In this document: in pieces, positions 24,167-32,038 of the stretch | How the letters are laid out: each line of letters begins with the position of its first letter | How positions within the stretch are numbered: position 1 is the first letter of the stretch | NCBI GenBank assembly: GCA_910575625.1 | Contig: CAJTFD010000023.1 | Coordinates: forward strand, 1-38,427 | Direction: 5' to 3' | Source: Clostridia bacterium | Lineage (GTDB): Bacteria; Bacillota; Clostridia; Lachnospirales; Lachnospiraceae | Length of the DNA stretch: 38,427 nucleotides | Translations under genes and position numbers: made by a program | The notes under the pieces: generated by a model | Seen by the model: the letters and a program-made list of their open reading frames with translations, nothing else | Databases searched by the model: none | Told to the model about the DNA's origin: nothing

Positions 24167-24238
24167 ATGGATAAGATAATATTCGCGATCTTGGGATTGG
24201 CAGTAGCAGTAGCCGAAGAGATCTTAGACCATGAATAA
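24167..24238 (+). CDS. 23-aa hydrophobic peptide
   Basis: AGGAGG, 10 bases, then ATG encoding MDKIIFAILGLAVAVAEEIL and three more residues. It has one predicted membrane helix and an acidic end. The size and shape recall type I toxin peptides or small membrane regulators, but there is no visible antisense RNA promoter. The ribosome site is good; real translation is uncertain. Confidence 0.4.
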   Translation: MDKIIFAILGLAVAVAEEILDHE

Positions 24239-24320
24239 GGTCTATCTGCAGACCCACTGTCCAGAAGGCAGTGACAACAGCACATCCCATATCTGATGGG
24301 ATAGGAGCAAAAGGCATATG

Positions 24321-24362
24321 GATGGCCCGTAAGATAGCATGAGGGATATGCTGTCCTACGGG
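24321..24362. repeat. imperfect hairpin before the DUF932 gene
   Basis: Outer arms CCCGTA/TACGGG and inner arms AGCAT/ATGCT with small mismatches between. The position, about 70 bases upstream of the start at 24433, suggests a leader structure or terminator without a T tract. The rest of 24239-24432 holds nothing that I can support. Confidence 0.35.
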
Positions 24363-24432
24363 TCTATCTATATGTGAGACAAGATCATGGGAATAAAAAA
24401 GGATATATAAACCACTAAGGAGGTATCACATT

Positions 24433-25365
24433 ATGGCAGCAAACGTTGAGAGCATGTTCTACACAAGGGAGACACCATGGCATGGATTGGGGACAAAGGT
24501 CATGGGGGCGCTAGGTTCAAGAGAGGCATTGATCTTAGCAGGATTGGACTGGAAAGTGATCCAGGAACCCATCTATACAGGGGCAGGGGAACCCGTTGAG
24601 GGGTACAAGGCAAATATAAGGGACACTGACCGGAGGGCATTAGGCGTGGTCACAGACAGATATAGGGTCGTCCAGAACCATGAAGCCTTTGCATTTACAG
24701 ACAGCCTTCTAAAAGAAGGTGTCCGTTATGAGACAGCTGGTAGCCTGCAAGGGGGAAGGCGGATATGGCTGTTGGCCCATATGCCCCACGAATATATGAT
24801 ATCTGGTGAGCGGTTCAGCCCCTATCTCCTGTTTTCCAGCACCCACGATGGTTCCGGTGCGGTCAAGGTGGCCTTGACACCCATCCGTGTGGTCTGCCAG
24901 AACACATTGAACCTGGCACTTTCCACCGCGAAACGTTCCTGGTCCATGATGCACACTGGGAACATCAAGGGGAAGATACAGGAGGCAAGGGAAACACTGC
25001 TCATGGCAGATGATTACATGGACAAACTTGGACAAGAATTTGAATCTTTACGGAAGAAGAAGCTCACAGACAAGGAAGTGATGGACTACATCGAGATACT
25101 CCTCCCCACAGAAGACGGTTCCACCTCACAGCAGATAAAGAACATGGAACGTCTCCGCAAGGATATGGCACACCGTTACTTCGATGCGCCTGACCTGCAA
25201 GATGTAGGGGAGAACGCCTACAGGTTCATCAATGCTGTATCAGATTTCGCTACACATTCTAAGCCACTGCGCAAGACAGCCAACTATAAAGAAAACCTAT
25301 TTTCAAAGACAGTTGACGGTAACCCGTTGATAGACAGAGCTTATCAGATGATGTGTGCAGCATGA
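24433..25365 (+). CDS. DUF932 family phage/plasmid-like protein
   Basis: A 310-aa protein. MFYTRETPWHGLGTKV, YRVVQNHEAFAFTDSLL, GRRIWLLAHMP, and SPYLLFSSTHDGSGAVKVAL followed by TPIRVVCQNTLNLAL are the standard blocks of DUF932 proteins (also described as phage/plasmid-like protein TIGR03299). They are encoded near recombination and replication genes, and their biochemical role is unknown. The SD AAGGAGG is present. It is first in a run with the YqaJ exonuclease (34-base gap) and the Rad52-like gene. Confidence 0.85.
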   Translation: MAANVESMFYTRETPWHGLGTKVMGALGSREALILAGLDWKVIQEPIYTGAGEPVEGYKANIRDTDRRALGVVTDRYRVVQNHEAFAFTDSLLKEGVRYETAGSLQGGRRIWLLAHMPHEYMISGERFSPYLLFSSTHDGSGAVKVALTPIRVVCQNTLNLALSTAKRSWSMMHTGNIKGKIQEARETLLMADDYMDKLGQEFESLRKKKLTDKEVMDYIEILLPTEDGSTSQQIKNMERLRKDMAHRYFDAPDLQDVGENAYRFINAVSDFATHSKPLRKTANYKENLFSKTVDGNPLIDRAYQMMCAA

Positions 25366-25399
25366 CAACTATGCATAAAAGAAAACGAGGACAAAGACG

Positions 25400-26329
25400 A
25401 TGAAGAGATTGGTATCAACTTTAAACCTCAGCCATGGAGACTGGCTGAGATACAGGAAACTTGGTATCGGAGGTTCCGATGCAGGGGCGATATGCGGGTT
25501 GAACCCGTATGTGACAGCAATGCAAGTCTACCATGATAAGACTTCCGATGCAATAAATGCTACTGATAATGAAGCGATGCGGCAAGGACGTGACTTAGAA
25601 GAGTATGTGGCGCAGCGTTTCATGGGAGCCACCGGAAAAAAGGTCAGGAAAGCCAACGCTATCTTCTATAATGAAGAAAACCCATTCATGTTAGCCAATG
25701 TGGACCGCCTCGTAGTTGGGGAAGATGCAGGATTAGAATGCAAGACCGCCAGTCCATACATGGCGGATAAATGGAAAGATGGGGACATACCCATGCACTA
25801 CCAGATCCAGTGCCACCACTATATGGCTGTATGCGATACGAGCGCATGGTACATAGCCGTCCTCATCTACGGAAAAGAGTTCAAGTTCCACAAGATAGAG
25901 CGTGATGAGGACATCATCGCTGACCTGGTACAGATAGAAAAAACGTTCTGGGAAGAGAACGTCTTAGGGCATGTACTCCCAGACCCAGACGGTTCCAAGA
26001 CCGCAGATGCTGTGATAGCCAGTTACTTTAAAGATACAAGTCCGACACCCATCCTCCTTCCATCTTCATTTGATGGACGATTGGAACGCCGCCAAGACCT
26101 TATCTCTGCCATCGATGAGATGGAAAAGGAGAAAAAGCAGATCGAACAGGAACTGAAACTCTATATGGGTGGGGCTGAGACTGCAGAGAATGAGCAGTTC
26201 AGAGTGTCCTGGAAGCCAGTGGACAGCCGCCGGGTGGATGGGAACAAGTTAAAAGAAGAGCAGCCAGAGATATACGCCAAGTACCAGAAGACCATACACA
26301 GTCGGAGGTTCACCATAAATGCAGCATGA
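25400..26329 (+). CDS. YqaJ / lambda-exonuclease family recombinase nuclease
   Basis: A 309-aa protein of the PD-(D/E)XK phage-exonuclease type. LGIGGSDAGAICGLNPY is at residues 21-37, E in GRDLEEYVAQRF, D in MLANVDRLV and ECK in AGLECKTASP form the active site, and HYQIQCHHYMAV is the QxxHY-type motif. These enzymes resect one strand of a DNA duplex 5' to 3' and work with a single-strand annealing protein, here encoded next to it. A C-terminal helical coiled stretch (SAIDEMEKEKKQIEQELKLY) is usual. The SD GAGGA is modest. Confidence 0.85.
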   Translation: MKRLVSTLNLSHGDWLRYRKLGIGGSDAGAICGLNPYVTAMQVYHDKTSDAINATDNEAMRQGRDLEEYVAQRFMGATGKKVRKANAIFYNEENPFMLANVDRLVVGEDAGLECKTASPYMADKWKDGDIPMHYQIQCHHYMAVCDTSAWYIAVLIYGKEFKFHKIERDEDIIADLVQIEKTFWEENVLGHVLPDPDGSKTADAVIASYFKDTSPTPILLPSSFDGRLERRQDLISAIDEMEKEKKQIEQELKLYMGGAETAENEQFRVSWKPVDSRRVDGNKLKEEQPEIYAKYQKTIHSRRFTINAA

Positions 26330-26458
26330 ACAGCATCATCACGATGGAAAAGATCCAGGGGGAGGCTCATACCAGCCTCTCTCCTTCTGTTTTAAGAGAT
26401 ACATGAGGATACATAGCCACCCGGACCTTTTTATGGCCATCCAGGAGGAGGTTGGACG

Positions 26459-27277
26459 ATGCAGCGTACAACAGATATAAAGGAAGAGCTTTCAAAAAGA
26501 GCAGACCGCAAGAAGGAAGGGCCAGCTAGACCAGACCAGCCTTCTTCCAGAGATACAGGGTTGCGGGAAGATGGAGCTATCCGTTTATTAAGGGCTGATG
26601 AGATAGAATGCCGGGTATCCACCATCAACGTATACGGATTGAGGCTCTTATTATACAAAGATGCAAGGGTCGACCAGAAGATCTTGGATGAGATGTTCTC
26701 CCCCTTCGGATGGCAGAGGACACACCAGGAGATAGATGGGAAGCTCTACTGCACAGTGTCTGTATGGGATGATACCAGACAGCAATGGATCAGCAAACAG
26801 GATGTTGGGACTGCCAGCTATTCAGATAAAGAAAAAGGCCAAGCCTCGGATTCTTTTAAGAGGGCCTGTTTTAACTGGGGTATCGGGAGGGAACTCTACA
26901 CTGCACCGGATATATGGGTCCCCGCATCACGTGTCCATATCAGAGAGAACAAAGATAAAAAGGGACATTACACTACATCAGACCATTTTTCCGTGCAGTC
27001 CATCACCTATAATGAGCGAAAGGAAGTATCTGCACTCATAGTAACGGATCAGGATGGGAAGACAGTCTTCCAGATGGGGCAGAGACAGAGGGCACCACAG
27101 CCAGAAAACACAGACCCCTATCTGGGACTCCTGCATCATGAGCTGGAACGCACAGGGATATCACTGGGGTCGGTACTGGAACGTTTCGGCATACAGGATG
27201 AGAGCCAGATGACACCAGATATCTATAGTAAGGCATTGAACGGATTGATGAAGACTAAGACAAAGGGCGCAGCCTAA
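26459..27277 (+). CDS. Rad52-type single-strand DNA annealing protein
   Basis: A 272-aa protein. The core LDEMFSPFGWQRTHQEIDGK, then SDKEKGQASDSFKRACFNWG and IGRELYTAPDIWV, is the Rad52/Rad22-like annealing domain seen in phage and mobile-element recombinases. It should coat resected single strands left by the YqaJ-type exonuclease upstream and anneal them. The C-terminus (LERTGISLGSVLERFGI) is a small helical domain often found in such proteins. The SD GGAGG lies ahead of the ATG at 26459. Pairing with YqaJ makes a complete two-component recombination system, apart from an SSB. Confidence 0.8.
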   Translation: MQRTTDIKEELSKRADRKKEGPARPDQPSSRDTGLREDGAIRLLRADEIECRVSTINVYGLRLLLYKDARVDQKILDEMFSPFGWQRTHQEIDGKLYCTVSVWDDTRQQWISKQDVGTASYSDKEKGQASDSFKRACFNWGIGRELYTAPDIWVPASRVHIRENKDKKGHYTTSDHFSVQSITYNERKEVSALIVTDQDGKTVFQMGQRQRAPQPENTDPYLGLLHHELERTGISLGSVLERFGIQDESQMTPDIYSKALNGLMKTKTKGAA

Positions 27278-27311
27278 AGGCAGCTACAGGAAACAAAAAA
27301 AGGAGACGGAC

Positions 27312-27992
27312 ATGGAGCATCATATGATAAATACAAACACACACATATACGCATCCGAGAAGATCAGGACTATCATAGACTTGGGATGGGGAGGATTTAA
27401 AGACTACATATTTCCATGCCTCACATCCCCAGAGGGGATCTGTCAGGTAAAAGGGGGACTTGCGTACAGCAATTTCCTTGACCTGTATATCCATTACTAC
27501 ATCCGCGCAGAGAGCGGGTATGGGAGGAGGATGAAGATTATCTGGATAGATCAGACGCTCTTGACAGATTGGGATATCAATCTACAGGCATTGGAGACGC
27601 AAGCGGTAAAGAACTTGATAAAGGACAGGTATACCATCCAGTCTATCAATGATATACTCAACAGATCCTTTGATGGGAACATCGTACCAGACAGTCCAAT
27701 GGACTGCCCCCTGTACGTCCTGACAAACCAGAGGGCTTTCTTTGGTGCGGCAGGTATCCTGGACAAAGGTATCATCTCTGCATTTGCAGATAATGTCGGA
27801 CATGACCTGTTCATCCTCCCGTCCAGCAGACATGAGGTCCTGCTCTTCCCTGACCTCGGGGATGTGGCAGCGGGAGGACTGGATGGGATAGTAAAAGAGG
27901 TCAACAGCAGTGCGGTAGAGCCATGTGACAGGTTATCAGACCATGTGTACTATTACGACCGGGAAATGGATGAGATACGGATAGGGAGATAG
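27312..27992 (+). CDS. DUF5688 family protein
   Basis: A 226-aa protein whose C-terminal half matches the DUF5688 pattern: CPLYVLTNQRAFFGAAGILD, then LFILPSSRHEVLLFPD and VKEVNSSAVEPCDRLSDHVY. Members usually have around 300 residues; this one has a shorter N-terminal part. The function is unknown, although the family is frequent in clostridial mobile elements. The SD AAGGAG is six bases from the ATG. It lies 34 bases after the Rad52-like gene and so probably in the same transcript. Confidence 0.7.
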   Translation: MEHHMINTNTHIYASEKIRTIIDLGWGGFKDYIFPCLTSPEGICQVKGGLAYSNFLDLYIHYYIRAESGYGRRMKIIWIDQTLLTDWDINLQALETQAVKNLIKDRYTIQSINDILNRSFDGNIVPDSPMDCPLYVLTNQRAFFGAAGILDKGIISAFADNVGHDLFILPSSRHEVLLFPDLGDVAAGGLDGIVKEVNSSAVEPCDRLSDHVYYYDREMDEIRIGR

Positions 27993-28003
27993 GGGAAGAT
28001 GGT

Positions 28004-28189
28004 ATGATAGAAAAAGATAGGAGACTTTTGGTAAATGAAGAACTAGAGATTGTTATCGCATTGTTAAAGACGATCGATATAGCGATCGGGAACCGGGAAT
28101 ATTTTGGGGATGATGGACAGAGCGTGGCTATCACATTAGATATTGCCATCACAAAGATCGGAGAATGTCGCGGATTGCTGGATTTTTGA
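28004..28189 (+). CDS. small helical protein, unknown function
   Basis: A 61-aa protein (MIEKDRRLLVNEELEIVIAL, then DDGQSVAITLDIAITKIGEC). It starts 11 bases after the DUF5688 stop and is the last gene before a terminator-type hairpin that carries a 220-bp insertion. No family is recognised. Confidence 0.5.
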   Translation: MIEKDRRLLVNEELEIVIALLKTIDIAIGNREYFGDDGQSVAITLDIAITKIGECRGLLDF

Positions 28190-28201
28190 ATATGAGGTGA
28201 T

Positions 28202-28224
28202 GGGGCAGGTAAAATACCTGCCCT
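28202..28224. repeat. left copy of the duplicated target hairpin (23 nt)
   Basis: Stem GGGCAGGT/ACCTGCCC with loop AAAAT. The exact 23-nt sequence recurs at 28445-28467. Confidence 0.8.
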
Positions 28225-28444
28225 CAGACTGTCGACAAAGTCGCCACTCTGGTAAAATTCATGGCTTACGCCATAAATTTTAATGCTGGAGGATAAAAGC
28301 CCGATCTGCTCGCACATGGGCTAAAGCCCCTACAGATCGGGCTTTTTGCAAGTAGCCGGAAGTAAATTCCGTCTACTTGATCCCAGTTCGAGGGCACAGC
28401 CCTTCGAGCACCCATGGCTAAACAGACACTTTGTCTACAGTCTG
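28225..28444 (+). mobile_element. 220-bp MITE-like element inserted in a bidirectional terminator
   Basis: Inverted ends CAGACTGTCGACAAAGT and the complement of CAGACTGTAGACAAAGT match at 16 of 17 positions. The interior contains the same set of stem-loops as 8969-9187 and no reading frame. The host site is the hairpin between two convergent genes (28004-28189 on plus and 28507-31089 on minus). The hairpin is present intact on both sides, so termination would be kept on either strand. Confidence 0.8.
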
Positions 28445-28467
28445 GGGGCAGGTAAAATACCTGCCCT
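28445..28467. terminator. right copy of the target hairpin between convergent genes
   Basis: Exact repeat of 28202-28224. On the minus strand it lies 40 bases after the stop of the STAND NTPase gene; T tracts are weak on both sides. Confidence 0.6.
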
Positions 28468-28506
28468 AAAATATGTTCCTTGAGATCACATGTTAGAAAG
28501 GTCTGG

Positions 28507-31089
28507 TTATAAAAGAAGATCTTCCAACATGGATTCTAATTGCTTCAGACAAAGCGATGCAGAAGGATCCGTGAGGGGATGTTCGTTGAGCCATAAAAGA
28601 TGATCTTTGCGTTCATCATCTGACAATACATGACATTTTTCTATCAAGTGTTCAAGGTCAGATCGAGTGCTACAGATCCCATTTGCTTCACCTAGTTTGA
28701 GTCTATAGCTTAACAAGGCATAAAAACATAAATGGAATGTGTATCTTGGTAGGTAGAGGGTTTTATTTATGAGTTTTGTTAATTCTGGGAGTAGTTCATC
28801 GTTGATGTATCTGTACATTATAGAATAATTTTTTTCGCGACAATCTATACCCATTACGATAAAGCTACGGATGGCGATGGCAGATAAAAACTGCATTTGG
28901 AGGTTTATATTTTCGTATCTCAGGGCTGCATCGTGAAATATCTTTGGATGTCCATCCAGAAAGTCATCATCAGATGAAAAAAGTACCCACATCAGATTTT
29001 CATAGTAATTTTGTTTTAAGGGTGGCATCAGTACACGGCACAGTGGTTCTGAGGAACGCCAGGTTTTTTCATATATCGTTTTATAATCTAATGGTATAAG
29101 GTAAGCCCGATGGGTTGCGAATTGCGACAAGATCTTATCGAACAGAAGAGATACAGAATAAACGTAAATGACCATATTGGGCATGTATATACGGACGTTA
29201 TCTCCTGTAGATCTAAAATCTTTCCAAAGATCTTGTATTGCTTTTATCGCAGTATCGATCTTATCGTTAAAGAGGGGGTCATTTTCAAGCCATGCATTGA
29301 GAGCCGAAAAAATGGGTTTATCTGTACTTGAGTGGCTGTATAAGATCTCTGCTTTATCTGGGTATTGCAGGAGGTCTATGATAGCTTGGGCAGAATGATA
29401 GTCTCCCAATGATTGGCAGTATTCGATACAGCTATAAACAAATCTCCACCATTTATCCTGTTCATGGGATGCTTTTTTCTGATGAGGGTTGTTCTTGAGT
29501 TTTACGGTGGGTAGTAACCGTTGGATAAATAAGGGCAATATGTCTGAAACAGGGTATTTATCTAAGGCGATATCATACTCCATTAAATGATCACTTAGTG
29601 TGTCTATTATCTCAGACAGACCAGAAAAAGATGGACTGGGAGAGGTATTGTAGATAGCATCAGCGATCAATGGGGGCATCTGTACATAAGAGTCATCTAT
29701 GAAGTGGAGATAACCAAGGTCTTCAAGTGCTTCCAGGTATTTTATATCAGATCCGTGAAATATTTTTTGCAAGAATGGGATGGGGAGCAACGCATTGCGG
29801 AAGCAGCATAATGCTTTTAGATAAAAAAGAAGCTGTCCATCCTGGGCTTGGAAAAAGGTTTTATCGTATATCTTTTTGATATGGCCCATAAGTTTTAGTG
29901 TCTTTCCATCGTACCGATGTTTAAATGATACGGAAATCTTACTCGGATCAGAAAGTTCTTTGTCGTCAGACAATAGAGCATCAAGTACCAATGGGTCTTT
30001 TTTTGATGCATGTGCTAATAATGAAACAAGTAGTATATTTCGGTGTGTCAGAGTGAGGAGTTGTTCTTTTATTTCATCTGTAATATCTACGTCAGGCCAT
30101 GTGATCCTTTGATAGAGATCGAGCAGATCTCTATCACTGAAGTTTTGCAAATGAAATTTATGAAAATATGGATCAGTATACAAAGTATTTCGTGTAACAA
30201 CAACGATACGCAGAGGGAGTTTTTGGAGTGTCTCCAATTCTTGAGCAAGCTCTTTAGATGAAAGATCCATGCCGTCTATGATGAGTAGGGAACATTCTAT
30301 TTTTTTCTTTAGGATAGAATGTATCTTTTTATCAGGTAGCCCTTTTCCAGCCCCCTCAAATGTGATCTGGGACATCGTATATTCTAAAGAACACTCAAAA
30401 TCTACATAATATGAATCAATAGAGGGGGTGTTTTGGAGGAAATATTTGACAAAAGTTGTCTTTCCGCTTCCAGGGAGACCTTCTAATATGAGTTTTGGAT
30501 GTTCCATTAAGGCGGATGAGAATCTGTCCATAATTTCTTTTGACGGTGCGATGGATCCGACAGTGTCTGCAGATAAGTAATGATGTGTCTTTTTAAAGGG
30601 TATATCATCTAATAAAACTAAACTGTTATGGAGAAGGCTCACAAAGATACTATATGCATCGGTGGGGACAACAGATAGTGGGAAATATTGAGAATATATT
30701 TCCGTTAAATCTGTATAAGTCTCTTTTAAAGCATCATTGATCTTTGGGGTTGGTCTACCCTTTTCTGATCTTATGTATAGCTTAGATATATCCCAGTCTC
30801 TTTTTGAGAGTATGGCCTTATATAGATCTCGAGAAAAAAATTTTTTGAGAGATATCTTTCCATTGAGGATGTTAAAAGGGAAATCGGTATTGTCAGAAAA
30901 CTCATTCTCTAGTTCATCATCTTTCTGTTCAAGAAAATCGTATACTTTTTCATCATCATAATACCCAATTAAAAAATAGAAAAGATCGTCTATGTTAGAA
31001 GCGTCTGTTCCCGGTGTAAAAGTGATAGAATGTCGATCCAACGTGATCAACAGTTCGTGGCATAACCTGTTAAAGATCTTTATACTCAT
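28507..31089 (-). CDS. STAND-type P-loop NTPase, possible defence or regulatory protein
   Basis: An 860-aa protein. Residues 1-165 are a helical N-terminal region of unknown type. An NTPase module of NACHT/NB-ARC (STAND) type follows: Walker A LEGLPGSGKTT (202-212), Walker B SLLIIDGMD (267-275), sensor RIVVVTRN (294-301) and a following LQNFSDRDLLDLYQRI helix. Residues 450-860 are alpha-helical repeat-like sequence, as in sensor halves of STAND proteins. It has no transmembrane segment and no recognised effector domain. It is a single gene transcribed against the element's core genes, which is typical of cargo. STAND NTPases of this size include antiphage (Avs-like) proteins and transcription activators; neither can be chosen from sequence. 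Confidence 0.7.
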   Translation of the reverse strand: MSIKIFNRLCHELLITLDRHSITFTPGTDASNIDDLFYFLIGYYDDEKVYDFLEQKDDELENEFSDNTDFPFNILNGKISLKKFFSRDLYKAILSKRDWDISKLYIRSEKGRPTPKINDALKETYTDLTEIYSQYFPLSVVPTDAYSIFVSLLHNSLVLLDDIPFKKTHHYLSADTVGSIAPSKEIMDRFSSALMEHPKLILEGLPGSGKTTFVKYFLQNTPSIDSYYVDFECSLEYTMSQITFEGAGKGLPDKKIHSILKKKIECSLLIIDGMDLSSKELAQELETLQKLPLRIVVVTRNTLYTDPYFHKFHLQNFSDRDLLDLYQRITWPDVDITDEIKEQLLTLTHRNILLVSLLAHASKKDPLVLDALLSDDKELSDPSKISVSFKHRYDGKTLKLMGHIKKIYDKTFFQAQDGQLLFYLKALCCFRNALLPIPFLQKIFHGSDIKYLEALEDLGYLHFIDDSYVQMPPLIADAIYNTSPSPSFSGLSEIIDTLSDHLMEYDIALDKYPVSDILPLFIQRLLPTVKLKNNPHQKKASHEQDKWWRFVYSCIEYCQSLGDYHSAQAIIDLLQYPDKAEILYSHSSTDKPIFSALNAWLENDPLFNDKIDTAIKAIQDLWKDFRSTGDNVRIYMPNMVIYVYSVSLLFDKILSQFATHRAYLIPLDYKTIYEKTWRSSEPLCRVLMPPLKQNYYENLMWVLFSSDDDFLDGHPKIFHDAALRYENINLQMQFLSAIAIRSFIVMGIDCREKNYSIMYRYINDELLPELTKLINKTLYLPRYTFHLCFYALLSYRLKLGEANGICSTRSDLEHLIEKCHVLSDDERKDHLLWLNEHPLTDPSASLCLKQLESMLEDLLL

Positions 31090-31730
31090 TTCTTTCTCCT
31101 ACATTTTACTTAGTAAATATGACTTCAAACAATATTTTTACAATGTATTATAAAGGATATTTGTAAAAAAATCCATCTTTTTTACAAAAGTCTTACTTAG
31201 ACTGCTTGAAAAAATATGATATTTTGTATTGAAATGTAATAGGTTGCATAAATATTTTCATTGTGATCAGATCAAGTGTTATTTTCTGATCAAAGGGAAA
31301 ATATGCCCACCGTTTTGATCTAGTTGATGTGGATTGGAGGTATAATTTATCATAAACAAGCAGAAGAGCAAAAGGAGGGCTTGGACAGGTATAGTCGGTA
31401 AACATATGATCATCACTCATACTTCAGGAGGGAGGATCGTAACTTAGTTTTTAGAAGATCAGTATGTATTTACATGACTACGGAAGCTTCAACAATGTCA
31501 TAAAGGGTTTGAGCACAAAAAATGATCTGTAGAAAAAATTTAAACCTCTTAGGGGCAGATCCCCTGTGATCTGATGCAGGGGCGTTAAAATTTAGAAAGG
31601 AGCGATATTTGTAGGCGTATCATACAAAAAAACAATGCAAAATAGAATTTATTTAGAATTTGCAGATGCAAAACAAACGATCATTGAGATGGAGAGATCG
31701 GACATCAAATAATACAGAAAGGATAAACTA
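31090..31730. other. intergenic region between the STAND NTPase gene and xis
   Basis: 641 bases, mostly AT-rich. It holds a 13-bp palindrome TTTACTTAGTAAA just upstream of the NTPase gene (31107-31119), a hairpin with arms CCCCTG/CAGGGG near 31560-31582, and a possible 25-codon frame (ATG 31635 to TAA 31710, MQNRIYLEFADAKQ...) without a close ribosome site. No further gene is supported. Confidence 0.4.
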
Positions 31731-31934
31731 ATGAAAGATATACCAAGAGTTGAGGTCAAGGACAAGATCTTACTGACCATTGAAGAAGCAGCAGCGTACA
31801 GTGGGATAAGTGCAACGACGATCCGAGGACGATTAAGAGAGGGCGATTATGATTTTATACTCAAGAACGGCACGAAGACCATGATAAAACGTAGGAGATT
31901 TGAAAAGTATCTGGAAAACGTAGATGCTATATAG
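31731..31934 (+). CDS. xis: excisionase, Tn916 Xis-like
   Basis: 67 aa, the same length as Tn916 Xis, with an excisionase-type winged helix: LLTIEEAAAYSGISATTIRG, then FILKNGTKTMIKRRRFEKYL. It binds the element ends and biases Int toward excision. It sits immediately upstream of int in the Tn916 order. The SD AAAGGA is upstream. Confidence 0.85.
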   Translation: MKDIPRVEVKDKILLTIEEAAAYSGISATTIRGRLREGDYDFILKNGTKTMIKRRRFEKYLENVDAI

Positions 31935-31970
31935 GCGGCATATTTTGCTAGAGCCTATTATTGAGATTGA

Positions 31971-32020
31971 AAAAGAGCGTTGTACGTGATATATTTATCT
32001 TGCTTGCGATGCTCTTTTTT
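31971..32020 (+). terminator. possible terminator between xis and int
   Basis: Arms AAAAGAGC (31971-31978) and GCTCTTTT (32011-32018) with a 32-base loop, followed by a T run. It could tune int expression relative to xis. The loop is long for an intrinsic terminator. Confidence 0.35.
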
Positions 32021-32038
32021 ATTATAGAAGGGAGCAAG

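Noticed and set aside
31193..31420. Minus-strand open frame of 75 codons upstream of the STAND NTPase gene
   Set aside because: No ribosome site, no motif, and it lies in the probable promoter region.
31961..32038. The 26 codons upstream of the chosen int start
   Set aside because: They run through a hairpin and a T run and have no ribosome site. Starting at 32039 gives exactly the length of Tn916 Int and has GGGAG upstream.
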